Source of the DNA: Asterella californica
Taxonomy: Eukaryota > Streptophyta > Marchantiopsida > Marchantiales > Aytoniaceae
Direction: 5' to 3'
Assembly: GCA_036924285.1 (NCBI GenBank)
Contig: JAYKYS010000006.1
Coordinates: 24,836,001 to 24,900,000, forward strand
Length of the DNA stretch: 64,000 bases
Of the stretch, positions 1 to 13,400 are shown one piece after another. The translations under genes were made by a program, and so were the position numbers. A model generated the notes under the pieces. The model was not told where the DNA came from. It saw only the letters and a program-made list of their open reading frames with translations, and did no database searches. Position 1 is the first letter of the stretch; each line of letters opens with the position of its first letter.

Positions 1-697
1 ACAACACGACACCAGGTGCCAATCCAGCACGGTCAATTGCCGGTCTAGCTGGTAACTCATCTAGTCTGGCAGCCGCCGCTTGCCAAGTACCACTAGTAGC
101 TGTCCTGATCTTCGACTCCATGGACACATATACCGCCTCTTGCTGAACCACTTCAGCGCTAGAGGTAACCACATCCTCGCTCTCACTGAGCGTGGCTGCC
201 AACTGGAACACTGGAGCCAAGCTGACTCCCAATGCCTTCATATCCGTGGCTGAAAATAGTGGGGCTCGCAAAACTGCTGTAGCCGCCCCCAACATCGAGT
301 TCGACGTCGCATCTACAGACGTCGAAGGTTGACTTGCATCACCTCCACTCCTGGATGTAGACGCCTTCAATTCCACTGCACCATCGGTAGACCGTTTAGG
401 AACCATAGACGTGGTCCTCAACGCCTCTGATAACGTGAATGATTGAGGAAGCCTAGCTTGTCTACCAGCCTCCCTACGTTGTGGATCCAACTCCACCAAC
501 GCACCTCGTGGCTCAGAGACACATACTGCACTCCGAGTCACTGCCGTAGATGCCTCAATCTGCGCCACACCAATCATGAAGTCGAAGTCACCTCCTTCTC
601 CTCCATAAGACGTGGAAGCTTCTGTTCCACCAGATCTCCGCTGAGCCATAGCCATACTAGCTATCCTCTGCTCCAACTGCTCAATCCGAGCAGTCAT
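1..697 (-). CDS. Retroelement gag-pol linker ORF, partial
   Basis: Reading the minus strand from the ATG at 695-697 to the window edge, I find about 232 codons with no stop. The frame is also open upstream of this ATG to about 768. The product is rich in Ala, Ser and Thr, with an early heptad-like stretch (ARIEQLEQRIASMAMAQRR) that could form a short coiled coil. It follows a gag with two zinc knuckles, so I infer the linker between gag and protease of the same Ty3-type element, whose protease, RT and integrase would lie left of the window. It is in another frame from the gag, with the shift near 765-770. No catalytic motif is visible, so the function is inferred from position only. Confidence 0.5.
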   Translation of the reverse strand, partial: MTARIEQLEQRIASMAMAQRRSGGTEASTSYGGEGGDFDFMIGVAQIEASTAVTRSAVCVSEPRGALVELDPQRREAGRQARLPQSFTLSEALRTTSMVPKRSTDGAVELKASTSRSGGDASQPSTSVDATSNSMLGAATAVLRAPLFSATDMKALGVSLAPVFQLAATLSESEDVVTSSAEVVQQEAVYVSMESKIRTATSGTWQAAAARLDELPARPAIDRAGLAPGVVL

Positions 698-758
698 ACC
701 GACTTTTGATGTCGTAGCAAGCGGTGGACCGACTAGTCCTCTCTTAAGTGTTGGACCT

Positions 759-2117
759 CTACCTCAGTTCGACCACCACGGCCTCCTTGAGGTCCTCCGC
801 CTCGTCCACGATCAACCTTCCCTTGTCGTAACTCGGGATGGAGATCAAAACAACGATCACTATTGTGACCCGGTCATCCGCAATGCTCACACTGCCTAGG
901 CACCACTTGAGACCTCCCAGATGTCTCATAACTACCTCTCCTTTGTGGACAATCCTTCTGCTGATGAGGACCATCACACGTCCAGCAAGGACCTGCTTGC
1001 TGCTGACTAGAGAAGGACGGCATGGGTTTCTGCCCACCAGATCCTCTAGCACCTCCATGAGATCTTGAGTGTTCAGCACGATCCTTACTCCCACCACCAC
1101 CACGCTGTTGTGCAGCCTGTGATCCTCGAGAAGAGGGGGTCGCCCCATGTGATGCGTCCCTGCTGAACCCAACAGTCACCACCCTCTTCTCTACCATGTT
1201 GAGCTCTATCCGCTCAGCCAAACCAAAGACAACTGCCAACGTCGGAGCGGTGTCTCTAAGAAGAGTAGCATCTCTAACTCTTCTACGCAGCTCCTTGTCT
1301 AGTATCCCATACCAGAACTGGACTGCTTGTGCTTTTGTCACCCCTTGGATAACGCTGATCAACCGCCTCATGCGAGTAAACGCTCGCGTAGGCTCTCTCC
1401 AGTCTTCCGCTGAAACTCTTGCAGACTCCTCAACTTGTCGGTCCGCACACCTTGATAATTCTTCCTCAAATAGTGGAAGAACTGAACCACAGGGTTAAAC
1501 CTTGGTGGTATCCCGCTCGCACTACCACCTGCTCCACTACTAGTGGACGCACCGTTGGTAGCATGTACTCCGTCACCCGTGGATGTACCACTGCTACTGG
1601 CACCCGAAGTCGTAAGTGCTACACCTCCCAAAACTGCACCAGTAGTGATAGAAACGTAGTTGAGAGACCAATGTTGTCTCCACAACTCGATCTCAACACC
1701 ATAGTCTCGTCTGAACTCGTGGTAATCATCCATCGGCGGTCCCTCCAAGTGCTGAAACAAACCCTTCCACGTCATGAAAGGTGTAAACAGCTGTGGGTTT
1801 CGCATCTGCTGCAGGTCGCACCAACTGTCGAACTCCTGTATGAAGTCATCCAGCTCAATGATACCCACCGTATCCGAGTAACGTCGAGGCCCCTTCGTGG
1901 TCCCATAGATTTTGTCCATGTCCCACAACAACGATGTGGCGACACTAGACTCACCACCAGAAAACGTATTGTCTGCGTCTGACTCGTCCTCTGGAACAAC
2001 CAACGGCAGTGGTGTAGATAGTCGGTACCTCACCCCACTCCGTGTATACCCACTGTCCAAGAAGTCCCCACCATAACCTCCCGAGAACTCCGTGGTGATA
2101 GAATCTTGCGGACACAC
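759..2117 (-). pseudogene. Ty3-type retrotransposon gag, broken
   Basis: Two overlapping minus-strand frames make one gag protein. The first (2117 to 1368) has an acidic N-terminus, a WxLQxxRNPQLF-like region and a Ser/Gly/Thr-rich linker, then the start of a capsid domain (FFHYLRKNYQGV..LRSLQEFQRKTGESLRER). The second (1371 to 874) continues it (MRRLISVIQGVTKAQAVQFW..LDKELRRRVRD), so a single frameshift lies near 1375-1395. Two CX2CX4HX4C knuckles follow: CWTCDGPHQQKDC at about 942-985, and a second (CEHCG..GHNSDRC) interrupted by a TGA at 874-876 where CGA would code Arg. The protein packages element RNA. One frameshift and one nonsense codon mean this copy is dead. Confidence 0.75.
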
Positions 2118-3092
2118 TCTCTGACTAGAATGTCGATATCCCCGTCACCACCGCAACTACAACTTACCTATCTCCGCTCCTACTGAGCTCACCTATCCTC
2201 TACTAGGACAGTCAAAGTAAGGGCAACCTGTACCTACCATCACCACAAGCAGCCTCTCACGGTCTGTTGGTCGTCACTCCAACTGCACCGTGAGAGAAAC
2301 AAAGATGGTCTGACTAGTCATCACTCCGACCTCACTACCGACAGCACACTAGAGTGAAATCACTCCGGAAATCAAGCGCCAACACAAACAAACGCGGCGC
2401 ACAAACAGGAAGCAGAATATGGAGGAGTTCCAACCACAAGAAGTCCAAACGATAACCCTCCACACTCAAAAATTCACATAAAGAGAAACCCAGCCTCACC
2501 CGGACTGACGCGTCTTCTTCGGGACCACATGCACAATATATGATCACCGACTGTTATAATCTGTACCTAAGGTCACTAACTAGATGTCCATACCTCTAGT
2601 AGCTCCAAAAATATCAACGTGATAGCTCTACTAGCTCATCCAAGACAACTGCCACCAACTGCCTTCATATGCGTCTTTTCGGTATAGACAAACACTACCA
2701 CAACAGCAGCTTCCCTCTAGTACTCTGGGGTCGCCCTACCACTCCTCTAGGAACGTGCGAGCAGGTCTCCTACAACCTTAAACCAGCCCTAAGTACTTGC
2801 ACGCATCCTTGTAAGACACCAAGAGCTATTGGTCTAGTGGTACAGCCAAAGTTAAGACTACAGAGTTAAGCGTCCAAGTCCAGAAATAGTGTTGAGATGG
2901 GTGACCTATTGGTTTTACACTTCCCACACAACTGAAACTTGGATACCTCTCTCACGCACGCCAGCAAGCTGGCTTGCGGCGGGTGCGGGCTCAGGCTCCG
3001 CTCTGCCTCCGCACTCTCGCACTCCGCTCTCACGCCTCCAATTTGACATTCGCAGACGGGATTACGTTAGATTTTGACCAACCCGCCACCTT
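2118..3092. other. Non-coding stretch upstream of the gag relic
   Basis: No gene seen. For the minus-strand element this is 5' leader and possibly LTR. A possible primer-binding site on the minus strand begins TGGTCCCGAAG at about 2536, but without the partner LTR I cannot verify it. Short ORFs here have no recognisable content. Confidence 0.3.
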
Positions 3093-3440
3093 CTTCGGCT
3101 TGTAACTTCGTCGATCCTCCACCAAATAGAACGATTTTTGGTGCGTTAGAATCGTCTTCCCGGTGCGCACCTACTGCACCCCTCAGAGCCAAAGATTGTC
3201 GATCCACGCCAACCTGACACTTGCTGACGCACTTCGGCCGACCTAAAACTCGTCACAAAACTCGTCACCAGAAATTTCGGCTTCTCATAACTCGCAAACG
3301 GCTCGACCAAACTTCGTGAAACTTTGTGCACTAGGACCGTCTTCCCAGCGCGCTTCCAACGAGCCCACATCGACCTGACATTGTCGACTATTTCGTCTGC
3401 CACGCCCAAATGCGCACTTCGGTCTGAAACAGGTCACTTC
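3093..3440. repeat. Degenerate tandem repeat, period about 180 bp
   Basis: Two adjacent units (about 3093-3272 and 3273-3440) share the same ordered landmarks: TTCGGCTT at the start, then CGTCTTCCC, then ACCTGACA followed by GTCGA/TGCTGAC, then GCGCACTTCGG. The units are clearly diverged. They may be part of the LTR or leader of the neighbouring minus-strand element. No coding capacity recognised. Confidence 0.45.
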
Positions 3441-5329
3441 AACATATTCCGTCAAATTTCAGCAGCGCTTCCGCACTACCTCACCACCAAATCGATTGAG
3501 AACAGGTTCAGACGACACCCATCCACACAATGATCGATCACAACACCCAAAATAAACTACTCCACGCACGTGCGCACATGCAAATCAAAGATACCAACGA
3601 TCTGCCAACTCCGGAGATACCATCGGTAGCAATCTGCGACTTGAATCCCTCAACCAGGCCTCGCAATCTGAGTTCTTCAAGTGATAACAAGGTATGTACT
3701 CACTCCACCATGTCAACAGGCACTAGACAATCTCTACAGTCGAGCCAAATCCACTCTGTGCTCGCAGAGAATCCAGATCTCATTCAAAAGACTACCCATC
3801 ATAGCCAGGAGCTTGAAGGCTCAACTTGAAGAACTGAGGTCTTCAAGCCCTACCTGCGAAGTATACCCCTTGTGGGCACTCCTACCAACTTGCCCTAACT
3901 GCACTAACGGTCTTACTGGGATTCCTCACTTCGCACTCGGTCAACCTAGTTGAGTAGCCAAACTAACCTGACAACATTGAGAGTTTTACTTTCTCCTGTA
4001 AAGTTGGAAGACAAAAGACAATAGTTGATTTCAGAAGGTACTATATCGTTTGGAAGCACAAGTTTAGACATGTCTTTGATTACCTAGAAGGTGATATCTC
4101 TTAAGTGAAAACACTGGAATGTCTAGCTCAAATCGAGTGATTACTTTACCAATCCCAAAGTGTAAAGAGATGATTACGTGACTTGTGTTTGAACGAAACA
4201 TTGACAAAAACAATTTTGACAAAAAACTAATTTCACTGTGTGTTCTTACATCTAGTTTCCAATTTACTTGGAGGAAGAAAATATATTGCATTACACATCA
4301 CGAAAGACTATAAAGTTCATACAAGACAAGTATTATGTTCGACTCAGGCCTTACTGCAAGTTTTAAAACATTTTTTTCAATACTTCCTATACTAGAATTG
4401 CTTGATCACACCTCCTGTAGGTTCTTCGAGCTTGACCATATGCTTCTTAACAATGTGTCGTTTTATCGCACACATGACAAGTTATCAGTAATAAAACCAA
4501 TCACTCTTTTCTCTTGTCGTTCATCATTTTATTACTTTCAATCGTGATTAACTACTTTTGTCATTTAAAATGTTTTAACATTAAGGATATATCATATAAA
4601 ACGTGCTCTAAAACCTGATATGTGCAACCCAATATCACAAGTGATTTATTTCACATTAAGGTGTTATCAAGCAATACGTAAGTAAAAGAGGTGTGATCAA
4701 CCTCAAGTAACTTAACGGGGGGTGTGATAAAGCAAATTTCTGCTTCCTATACATGTGTCTCATGTCCTGTCGTCCTCTATCGACCGACTGATCGGTGATG
4801 AAGATTGGTGAGTACAAATTGATTGGAAAATGGCAGATGAAAAAAGGATACTCCCACCTACATCTGTTTCGAAAATAAAATTTGATTCACACTCCTAGGT
4901 GAAGAAAGAATACTTTGACTCGCATCTCTCAACCCAATTTTGTTGACTGCTACTTATCTGTCGCTTACGTTATCAGATGAAGTAAAAGAGTGATAACCAA
5001 TGTGATGTGATTTCTACATAGACAGAGCTCCAAGTATTGAAATGAAAGTAACGTCCTCAACTGTAAGTCATGTTTGTCATGCTAAATCCTAATGAGTTAC
5101 TTGTTCCTTGAGTTACGATGTGATATTTGGTCTTCAAAAATATTAAAATAATGAAAAATAGCATCCAAAATAACATTTCATGGAAACGGGTTGTTAAAAG
5201 TGTATTGCACATTTTGAATGCGATAGCAAAACTTAGAACAAGTGCATCAAACACTATAACGGTTACGCTAAGGACAATTCAATAAGCACAAAATCACACA
5301 GTGTTCTCTGAAGTATACGTTATATAATT
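3441..5329. other. Gene-free AT-rich stretch with a possible LTR edge
   Basis: No gene recognised. At about 4717-4738 the sequence reads AACGGGGGG followed by TGTGATAAAG. A polypurine run directly before TG is what the polypurine tract/3' LTR junction of a plus-strand LTR retrotransposon looks like. I did not find a matching second LTR, so this is a weak call. The rest is low-complexity AT-rich DNA. Confidence 0.3.
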
Positions 5330-5740
5330 CATTGGGGGAATATGCAAAGGAGTTTAATTTATCACCTAATCTTTCTTGCGAGAAGGATTAAGTGAAAATT
5401 TAAATAATTATAAAAATCAAATTTCTTACAGGACAACATATCGGTTTTATGGTTCCTGCTGTGCGGTGCAACCCGTATGCTTTAAGTATAGATTTCTTCT
5501 GGAAGATCCGGCATGTAGTATGCAGTAATATATAATAAATACTAATTTATATAAAAAAAATAAAAGTATTAAATATTTTCTATATTTATAAAATTCTCAT
5601 AAACACTTGATGGCATCCACACTGTAGTGTTCGGTCCAATGGCACTTCTGGAGTTTCTACTTCCCTCTATGTTTTTCTTATTCTTCCTTCCGGCAAAAGT
5701 GCACTTTGGATGCATCTTATTCGGTTCGGTTAACGATATA
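5330..5740. repeat. Twin-hairpin dispersed repeat, copy at 5.3 kb
   Basis: Contains the second hairpin of the family (TTTAATTTATCACCTAATC.. pairing with ..GATTAAGTGAAAATTTAAA at 5350-5405) and a downstream module (GATGGCATCCACACTGTAGTG..GGCAAAAGTGCACTTTGGATGCAT). The downstream module is shared in order with the copy at 28.9-29.35 kb. No coding capacity. A second, partial copy of hairpin 1 (CACCCTCTTCC..AAGAGGGGGAAATATGCA) lies at 6505-6545. Confidence 0.6.
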
Positions 5741-8025
5741 ACGTTTTCATTTCAAAAGAGTTTATTATTTTAAAATAAAATATCTCAATGCGTAAACGGT
5801 TCAGGAAATTAGTGACAGACATGGCATGGGTAGTTTCGCCGTGCTGAGAAAGTTGCTTTTATGAAAGTGTATAGAGAGAACATAAATCTCCGGAAGTTAA
5901 CATCCTCTGCTCGAAGTAGTTACATGAATAGTGAAAGTAGTGACATATTTAGTTTTGCATATATAACAAAATTCTGATTATAGTGATTTTGAATATACTT
6001 ATATAAGAAAGGTAGAACAGTGTTACATTAATCTGGTCGTTAGGTAATGATTTAATCCGACCTTTGCGTGCTCTTTTCAATTGAATCATGCCTTTGAAGA
6101 GTGCTTTACTTAAACCCTCAGTTCCACTACAAGAGCTCCGGGCCACCAAGAACCGATCATTTTAGAAAAATAACTGTTCACAGAAAATTTCTTTTGATGA
6201 TAGAATCTTCAATCTATAATAGAATCGGAAGAATGAAGTTACAATGGAAGGCTATTCACGATCTCTATACTTTGTGATTTGTCTCCATTCAATGTAGTTA
6301 AAAGAGACTAAGATGTAACAGTTAAAGTTACGCAGATTCTTGGAGAAAACTAGAATCTTGTTCGTGACCTAAAGTAGAAAGAGAAAAAGGAGAATATTCC
6401 TTTTCCACCTTTTGTAGTGAAACCCCTTAGTAGTCGCAGGTTGTAGCAGTCGTCCGTTATTGTGTTGATGATAGTAGAGAGTTTCAGAAGCATCCATATT
6501 AATATCACCCTCTTCCAAGTTCAGAAGAGGGGGAAATATGCACACCCTTTAATTTATATTTGATTTTTTGGAAAAGTTAAATTATAAATTAATTTATTAT
6601 ATTAATTTATCAATCGTAGATGTAAGATTTTTATAAAAACATGAGAGTTCATGAGGGTATTTCACCTTAGGTTTTCCCTCCTTTTTGTAACAAGTGTAAC
6701 ATATAAAGAAATTTTTTATTTAGATAGTTTAAATATAGTAATTTAAATTAGAAACTTCATGTTTAAGTTCATTTTCAGTTTGGATGTTATGTTCTAAAGT
6801 ATGCGTTTAGTTTTGTTTTTCAGTTGACAAGTTTGTTCTAAAAGTGTGCGTTCTGTTACATGTTGTCTAATATATTTTGTGCAAAGCATGTCTGAATCCA
6901 GTTGCTAGCTAATTGTTTATGATAATTTTTAAGACAGTATAAACGTTTGTCATTTTTCTGTCCTCAACCAGAATTGCATGTTACATGCATGTGATTTGTC
7001 TACAAAAGAACAAACATTCAGGATCAATGTTCGGGAAGTTCTTGCAAATAGAGTAGTGAGATCCGAATGAGAATGTGAAATTATGAAAGTTTAGAGAGAA
7101 AAGTAGAAAATTTACCGAGTAAAAAGTGAAAACAATTCTCTCAAGACTCTAAAAGTGAAACACTCTCTTTTATCATGTAGGAAATTATTGGCTGATGCTA
7201 GTTCGTGCCGGAAAACCCCCAATTCTCTAAAAGATCTTTCATCAACACGACTGGGAATGCAAGTGGAGGGAAGAATCAGTAAACTGACATCTTGCGTTGT
7301 AAGATTAACGTACGTGATACCACGTCAACATGCTACACCTTTCATCGTAATTAGTGTGGTCTAGACTAATAAGTCCATGAAAGGTTTTTTAGTTACCATA
7401 TGTATATTAATCTAATCCATACAATATTATGTTCCATATTAATTGTAGTGTAAAATATATAGTATAGAATATATTATTTTCAAGTATTGATAATTACTAT
7501 AATCATATCATATTAACTATAAATAAAATCTGTTATACAAAATACCATTATAGAGTGATTTTATAATTTTATTTATTAAATATTATATATAATGTAATAC
7601 ATTTAATCACCGTCAATCAGCTACAATCATTATATTTTTAGCATCTTTGATGAGCATCATTGAAGATTTATAATGCATGCATTTAGTTCAATGGATGATT
7701 CTCTTCATGATGACTTTGTAATCTATATATAGTTTTTAATATTAGAAAATATTTTCCAAAAGGATTTAAAACGCACGTGATGTTATTCTTTGCCGTAAAA
7801 AAATTGTTCATTATATATTGAATTTTTGCAAGATATCACACCATACCTAATTTACTATGGATTTTCTCCATACTATTAGATGTTAGTACGGAGCACCGCA
7901 TGATCAAATTTGACCATCGCATGATTTAGAATGAAGTCTGAAACTCCACACTAATTTAGGTTGCACATTAATTTTTACTCCATACTAAATTCGATGAACG
8001 GTGTACCATCAATGACAAGTTGGTA
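5741..8025. other. Gene-free AT-rich stretch
   Basis: Apart from the partial hairpin repeat at about 6505-6640, I see no gene, RNA or clear element. The ORFs at 5949-6149 (minus) and 7155-7364 (plus) are short and compositionally ordinary. Base composition is strongly AT-rich. Confidence 0.5.
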
Positions 8026-9232
8026 TGAGTAGTAAGTGCTGTCGGAGTGTGATCCGTCTACTTAGGAAAGCGTCGGGTTTTTGGATGTGGTTGTTTACTC
8101 AAGAGGTAGGCCTTTCAGGTTACAACAGGGTGCTATAAGCACTCACACAGGTGTTTAGGATCCTCTGATATGTTCAGAAAGTGAAATTCAGGTAAGATGG
8201 TTATGACTTCAAAAACTCTCGTACATGTAAAAGAGGCCCTATTGAGCACACACACGAAGTTTCAGCCTGAGATCGAATTCTAGCACTGAGATATGGACAG
8301 AAACATCTTGAGTGAAGAAATTACGGCAATTTCTGACACCCAGATGGCTATTTCGACCTAGAACAGAAAATTGGCTCGATCACTTTCAAAGATTCTTACA
8401 GGATTTGGAGCCTACAGGATGCTGAACACTCCTGCAAAGTTGGGCCTCCTGATTGTACACAGTTCTCCAGATCTCGTTGTCTGAAGTTGCTGCTCTAGAT
8501 TGAGAGCTTTTCATACCCCCTCTGCTTCAGCGGTCGCCCTGAATTATTCAATCACTCAAATGACATGAAACTTTTTGGACAGTCGTAGCCCAGCTGACAG
8601 TGAACGCAACCACGCAGGTTTGAAGCGATTATCTCTTTTCTGCTGAAATTGACACTCAAAACTCCAAAATCAACAAAAGTGATGCAGTTTCAACTCAATC
8701 CGAACTTCAATTTGGCATAACTCCTTCTTTATGCTCCAAATCGATCAAGAATTTCACTGACATTGACTTGCACGACGAGCTCTACCTTGCTGTGTTCTCA
8801 GATTTCAGAATGTCCTCACCAAATGCTCGAACTCTCTTTTAAATCTCTGTTTCTAAATTTAGAGTTTTACAAAAGACAAAAATGGACCAATAGGAGTTCA
8901 TAGCACCACTTGGTTGTCCTTTGTGCCTTAAACCATGTGGTTACTTAATTCCACTCATAGGCTACCACGTCAAGTTCCCTAAAGTGCCAGCGTAAATCTT
9001 AAACTACCTAAAACGACATGCAATCTTGAAAGTGAACTTAAACCAGCTAAAAAGCGTGCATGGGCAACACTTAAGTACAACCCATGAGCTTAAACCCTAT
9101 CAACATGGTTAATCTAAGTTATATACATTGAACATCATAGACAAGTAAGAAGTCACTTGCACAAGCGCACAAATGCTTGAACAAGATAACTAGCATATTA
9201 TCAACCTACTAGGACTCAAAATGGTGTTAACA
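8026..9232 (-). repeat. Solo LTR of the 16.9-22.4 kb element family
   Basis: Over about 1.2 kb this aligns in order with the LTR at 21185-22399. Shared blocks include TTTTGGATGTGGTTG, CCGAGATATGGACA-like text, AGCTTTTCATACCCCCTCTG, GCTCCAAATCGATCAAGAA, and the right end CAACCTACTAGGACTCAAAA. The right edge ends ..TTAACA and corresponds to the LTR start on the minus strand. No internal region flanks it on either side, so I call a solo LTR. The left edge is diverged and I see no target-site duplication. It keeps about 60 bp near 9150-9210 that the 22.4 kb copy lacks. Confidence 0.7.
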
Positions 9233-9305
9233 CTGTATGCAAAGATGTCAAACATATACATAAACGACTAGAAGTAATATGAGCTAACTTCTAGAACTAC
9301 TAAAC

Positions 9306-10412
9306 TCAGATGTCGAAGTAGAAATGTAACATGTAGTCGCCAAGTAGCGCGACAGCGTGCCCTCCAAGGTTTGATAAAGGTGGAAAAGAACACAGTGGTC
9401 TAATGAAGACATTGCTCGTCTGGTCGATTAACTTTATGTTTAATGTTTGAAGGTCACGTCGTGAGGCGTGGCCACCGAGGGTACTTACTATATCTTTGTA
9501 TGTTAGTTTCATTATATCATACTTTTTCCTTGTAGCACCAAAAAACATTGATGAAAAGTTCATTTCTTCACAATATGTATCCATGAACACGGGGATTAGT
9601 CTTTCTCCTTCTAATGATGTTAGAACAAATGATCCACTTGGTTCATCTTCATCCATGATACATTGTGCATCTAAAGTATGGATTATTGTATAAGTACAAG
9701 TGTGATCTTCATCTTCTATAAAAGTATCCACTTGTTGTCTTTCTTCATACTCGTGTGAAAGGACATGAGCACTTTCTTGGGCATTAAGTGGTTCCCATGG
9801 ATGTATCATTGGCATCAACAAATTCTTCCATTGAAATATCATTGTAAATTTTATTTCTTTCATATTCAAATTTAGAAATCCATGTTTCATCAATTGACAC
9901 ATTGCTATTCACGTATAATGGAAATTTAAACAAATCATACAATGCTTCCATAACTTGATTAGAACGCACATTTTCACATATATATGCATTATGTACTCAA
10001 GTTTCTGCTTAATAAAAATAGCTATAGTTGCATTATCATGTAACAAGTGAAGTAATTTCATGCATGTCTGTCTGATGTTTGAAGGCACATTAATTACACT
10101 ACCTTTCATTCCTCATTGACCACAACTTTGAAGACGATATATTTGTGCAAAAGTTTGCCACAAGGCTACTAATCTCTTTTCCAAAGGAGTCAATGCGATG
10201 ACACTAGCAATCAACTTATTTGTTTCTATATAAGAAGGTGATGTATATTTTGATAATTTGTTTGATAAAATACTCCTTGCACATGAATTGCATATTCTAT
10301 CAATTATATCCACATTCTTGAACTTTCTTGTTTTAATATATAGTACTAAATAATTCCAACATCTGAGTATTACAATATTGCATAGAATGATCAAAACACA
10401 CATGAAATACAT
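9306..10412 (-). pseudogene. Helitron replication/helicase N-terminal relic
   Basis: Minus-strand frames read in order through 10412-10113, 10109-9909, 9969-9784 and 9902-9306. They show the conserved N-terminal region of Helitron Rep/helicase proteins: a RLVALWQTFAQIYRLQSCGQ-like segment, GSVINVPSNIRQTC, MEALYDLFKFPLYV, NAQESAHVLSHEYEERQQVD, then FMDTYCEEMNFSSMFFG and YDIMKLTYKDIVS. The last segment is the start of the Helitron helicase-like domain. A stop separates LQSCGQ from GMKGS near 10110-10112 and at least two frame changes follow. The rolling-circle HUH motif and the helicase are absent, so only the first part of a Helitron survives. I did not find the TC start or CTRR hairpin end. 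Confidence 0.7.
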
Positions 10413-13400
10413 ACTTTATTTGATACATCTTCATATTTTGTAGAAAATTATCATTAAGTGGACGTCTTTGTTAGAGTGCAATTATTTAATATTTTATAGA
10501 AATTTTTTATGTCAAAAAGTCCAAAATTTTGTAAAAATTATTCATCTCGAAAATACAAATTACTATTAGATTCATGTAGAAATTCAGAGGTACATATACA
10601 TTTTATATATGTTGTTACTATGTTACATGTTTCCATCTAATAATCACATTTTGGAATAAATTTATGTTTTTAATATCCCATAATATTCTATTTATTAACC
10701 CTCTATCAATCACAAAAACTTCATTTTTAAATTGATTGTCAATCTTGTCAATGAAAATGGTTGTACCATAGATTTTCACCTTTTAGTGGTCCAACAAAAA
10801 CAGCAGGACTGTTATCCATAATTTTTGTTAAACAAGAAATGTTAGTAGATTCGTTTATCTATACTAATAACAAATTAAAGTTAATGAAGAGCTTTGGTTT
10901 AATTACATATTTCAAAATTTTGATGATAATTATTAATTTCATCATCAAAACATTTTGTGTTTTTTAGAAAAGGTGTTATGGAGAACTAGGAGTATTTGTA
11001 TATGTACCTAGTCAAGATAACGCATGTTTCAAGATAACTATTGTAACATAAAGTGCAAAAACTTCTATGCTATTTCCATCACTTGTTTACTTCCTGTATC
11101 ATTTCATTCATATCACTAATAAAGTTTTGTAGTTTAGAAGTATCTCAAAAGATGTGACAAAATTATATAATAGTGAATTTTCTAGAGTTCTCTATACTTG
11201 TGTAAGAAAATGTACTTCTTCTATGTCATGGATTTTGAATGACGTATATTAGAAAACCTTAAGAACACAACAAAAAATAATATCAATCGGTCTAGATGTT
11301 CAAACATGAATGATAAGATTCATTTTATAACACAATCGAGGTGTGACTCATAGAAAAGAACTTCTGGAAAGTACAGAATATATATTCAGTTATAGTTTAA
11401 AGAACTCCTGGAAAGTACATAATATATGTTCAGTATATAATATATATAGAAAGTCAGTTACAGTTTAAACTGACTTTCTACTTCAGCTTTGATTTCCTAA
11501 AGCTTTGTTTTCATTGAAAGTCTCAATGTTCTTCTATTTTTCAGAATTATATCTCATGTCATAGAACGTGAAGTTTGGTATGAGAATACAAGAGGTATCT
11601 GACTATAGAGAGATATGACAAGACTTTGGACAAACTCGATGAAATCCTAGTGCTCTCACTACCTCATCTATCAAGCTTTATCTCAATTTTTACTGACCTA
11701 ACATGACCTTAAGTGTAACAGACGTGCATCAAACAACACAACTAGGCGTTCAATCTTATTCTAAGTATAGGAAGGATTCATATATGATAAACATATGCTT
11801 TAGATCGCAGAAGCACCTTCAAACAATCCCTTAGGTCGGCTTATGCACTAGAAATACCTTATTCATTATTTTTCCTTGACAAACTACATAAAATGCTCAA
11901 TTTTGATCTTCTACGATTTACTGATATGAGCTACATTCAAGATGAAGCTTATAACAATAGATAACCTACTGTAAAAGCTTTCCAATGATACTTATAACAC
12001 ATTGATTGGATCAAGGTTACTCTTACTACAATAGATTGAAACTGATCATTTCTAACACTTATAACTTGAAACGTCTTGACCTTCGTCTTGACCCGCATGT
12101 TTAATTTAAGTTTTGAGGATCAAACAAGCTCAAACTAAACATACATCATACCTCTATAAAGCTTGTCTTTTGGAGCTTCCAACTAGGTAAGGCATGCACA
12201 CAACAAGCAACCAATGAGCTCGAGGCGTGGTGCTGAAGACAACGATACCTCATAGTTAGAGATTTTCAGTCAGCAACTTTGATATAGTATAACACCTTTC
12301 TTATTATGATCTCACTGTCAAATTCACAAATAACTTTCTTTTCTCACTTGCAACACCTCTAGGAAGTTCCACCTCCAATCCCCAAGTCGTTTGTTCAAAG
12401 TCAACCAAGAGATGTAAGTGAAATCACTCTTCTCTTTTAAAAACCAAGAACGTTGTAATATGAACTTTAACAACCTATTGCTCCCATCTCTAACTTCCAA
12501 CTAGACTCAAAGTTCACATGAAATTCCTCTGACCCCCTCACTACTACTCTAAAATTTCAACTTTAGACTCCAAACCAACTGCTCGATATGGAACAAGTCT
12601 TTTATTTGTGCTAACTTATGAGCTTTATGAGCTTATAAGCTTGGTGGTTAAAATCTACGATCCGAACATCTGCTCCTAACCAAATAAATTAAAATTTCAC
12701 AAGTAGTAAGTTGATAGAGCACAATCCAATGTTGGAAAATTTTACTCAGAGATTTGGTCCCATACTTCTGAAACAACTCAACTCTTGAATCTAAGCAAAA
12801 CGGTTTTACTTCTATCTCTCCTTGTTACATCAAACTTCAATCGACCATTTTGAGCTCAAATCTAATCCAAACTTATTACTAATTTAGATTAGTGCAACAA
12901 GCACGACATCAAATATCCAATCTCCTTGACAACACCAAAAGATCATCTCTCAAACTCTCGACATGTTCAGAAACGTGACTTGGGATATTGATTCGATCCC
13001 CTTGACTTTGAACGATCATAACTTCGCATTCAGAACTCCAAATCGATCGATCTTCTCCTCCAGATTGTAGCTCAATTCGAGAGCTTTCCAACCAAACCTC
13101 ACACTCCTCCGACGACCTCTGGGAAGATCTCTGAAACTCTCAAATTGTCCTTGGTAAAAAATGAACAATAAGAAAGAAAATTGGAGATAAATTTATCTCT
13201 TACTTTGCACTATAGATCGAGTTGTAAACCTAAAACACTCTCACGTTCAAAGCTTGAACCAAAATACTTTGAACCCTAAACTTAACAAAGTTTATCACCT
13301 TCGCCGGATGATATAAATAATAATGTCACGGAAGTACAAAGTCAAGATAATGACCTTGAAAATATCTAAGATGAAAGGTACAACAAAAGAAAATGACAAA

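Noticed and set aside
1419..1982. 187-codon plus-strand ORF
   Set aside because: Antisense shadow of the gag relic, which shows recognisable capsid and zinc-knuckle motifs on the minus strand.
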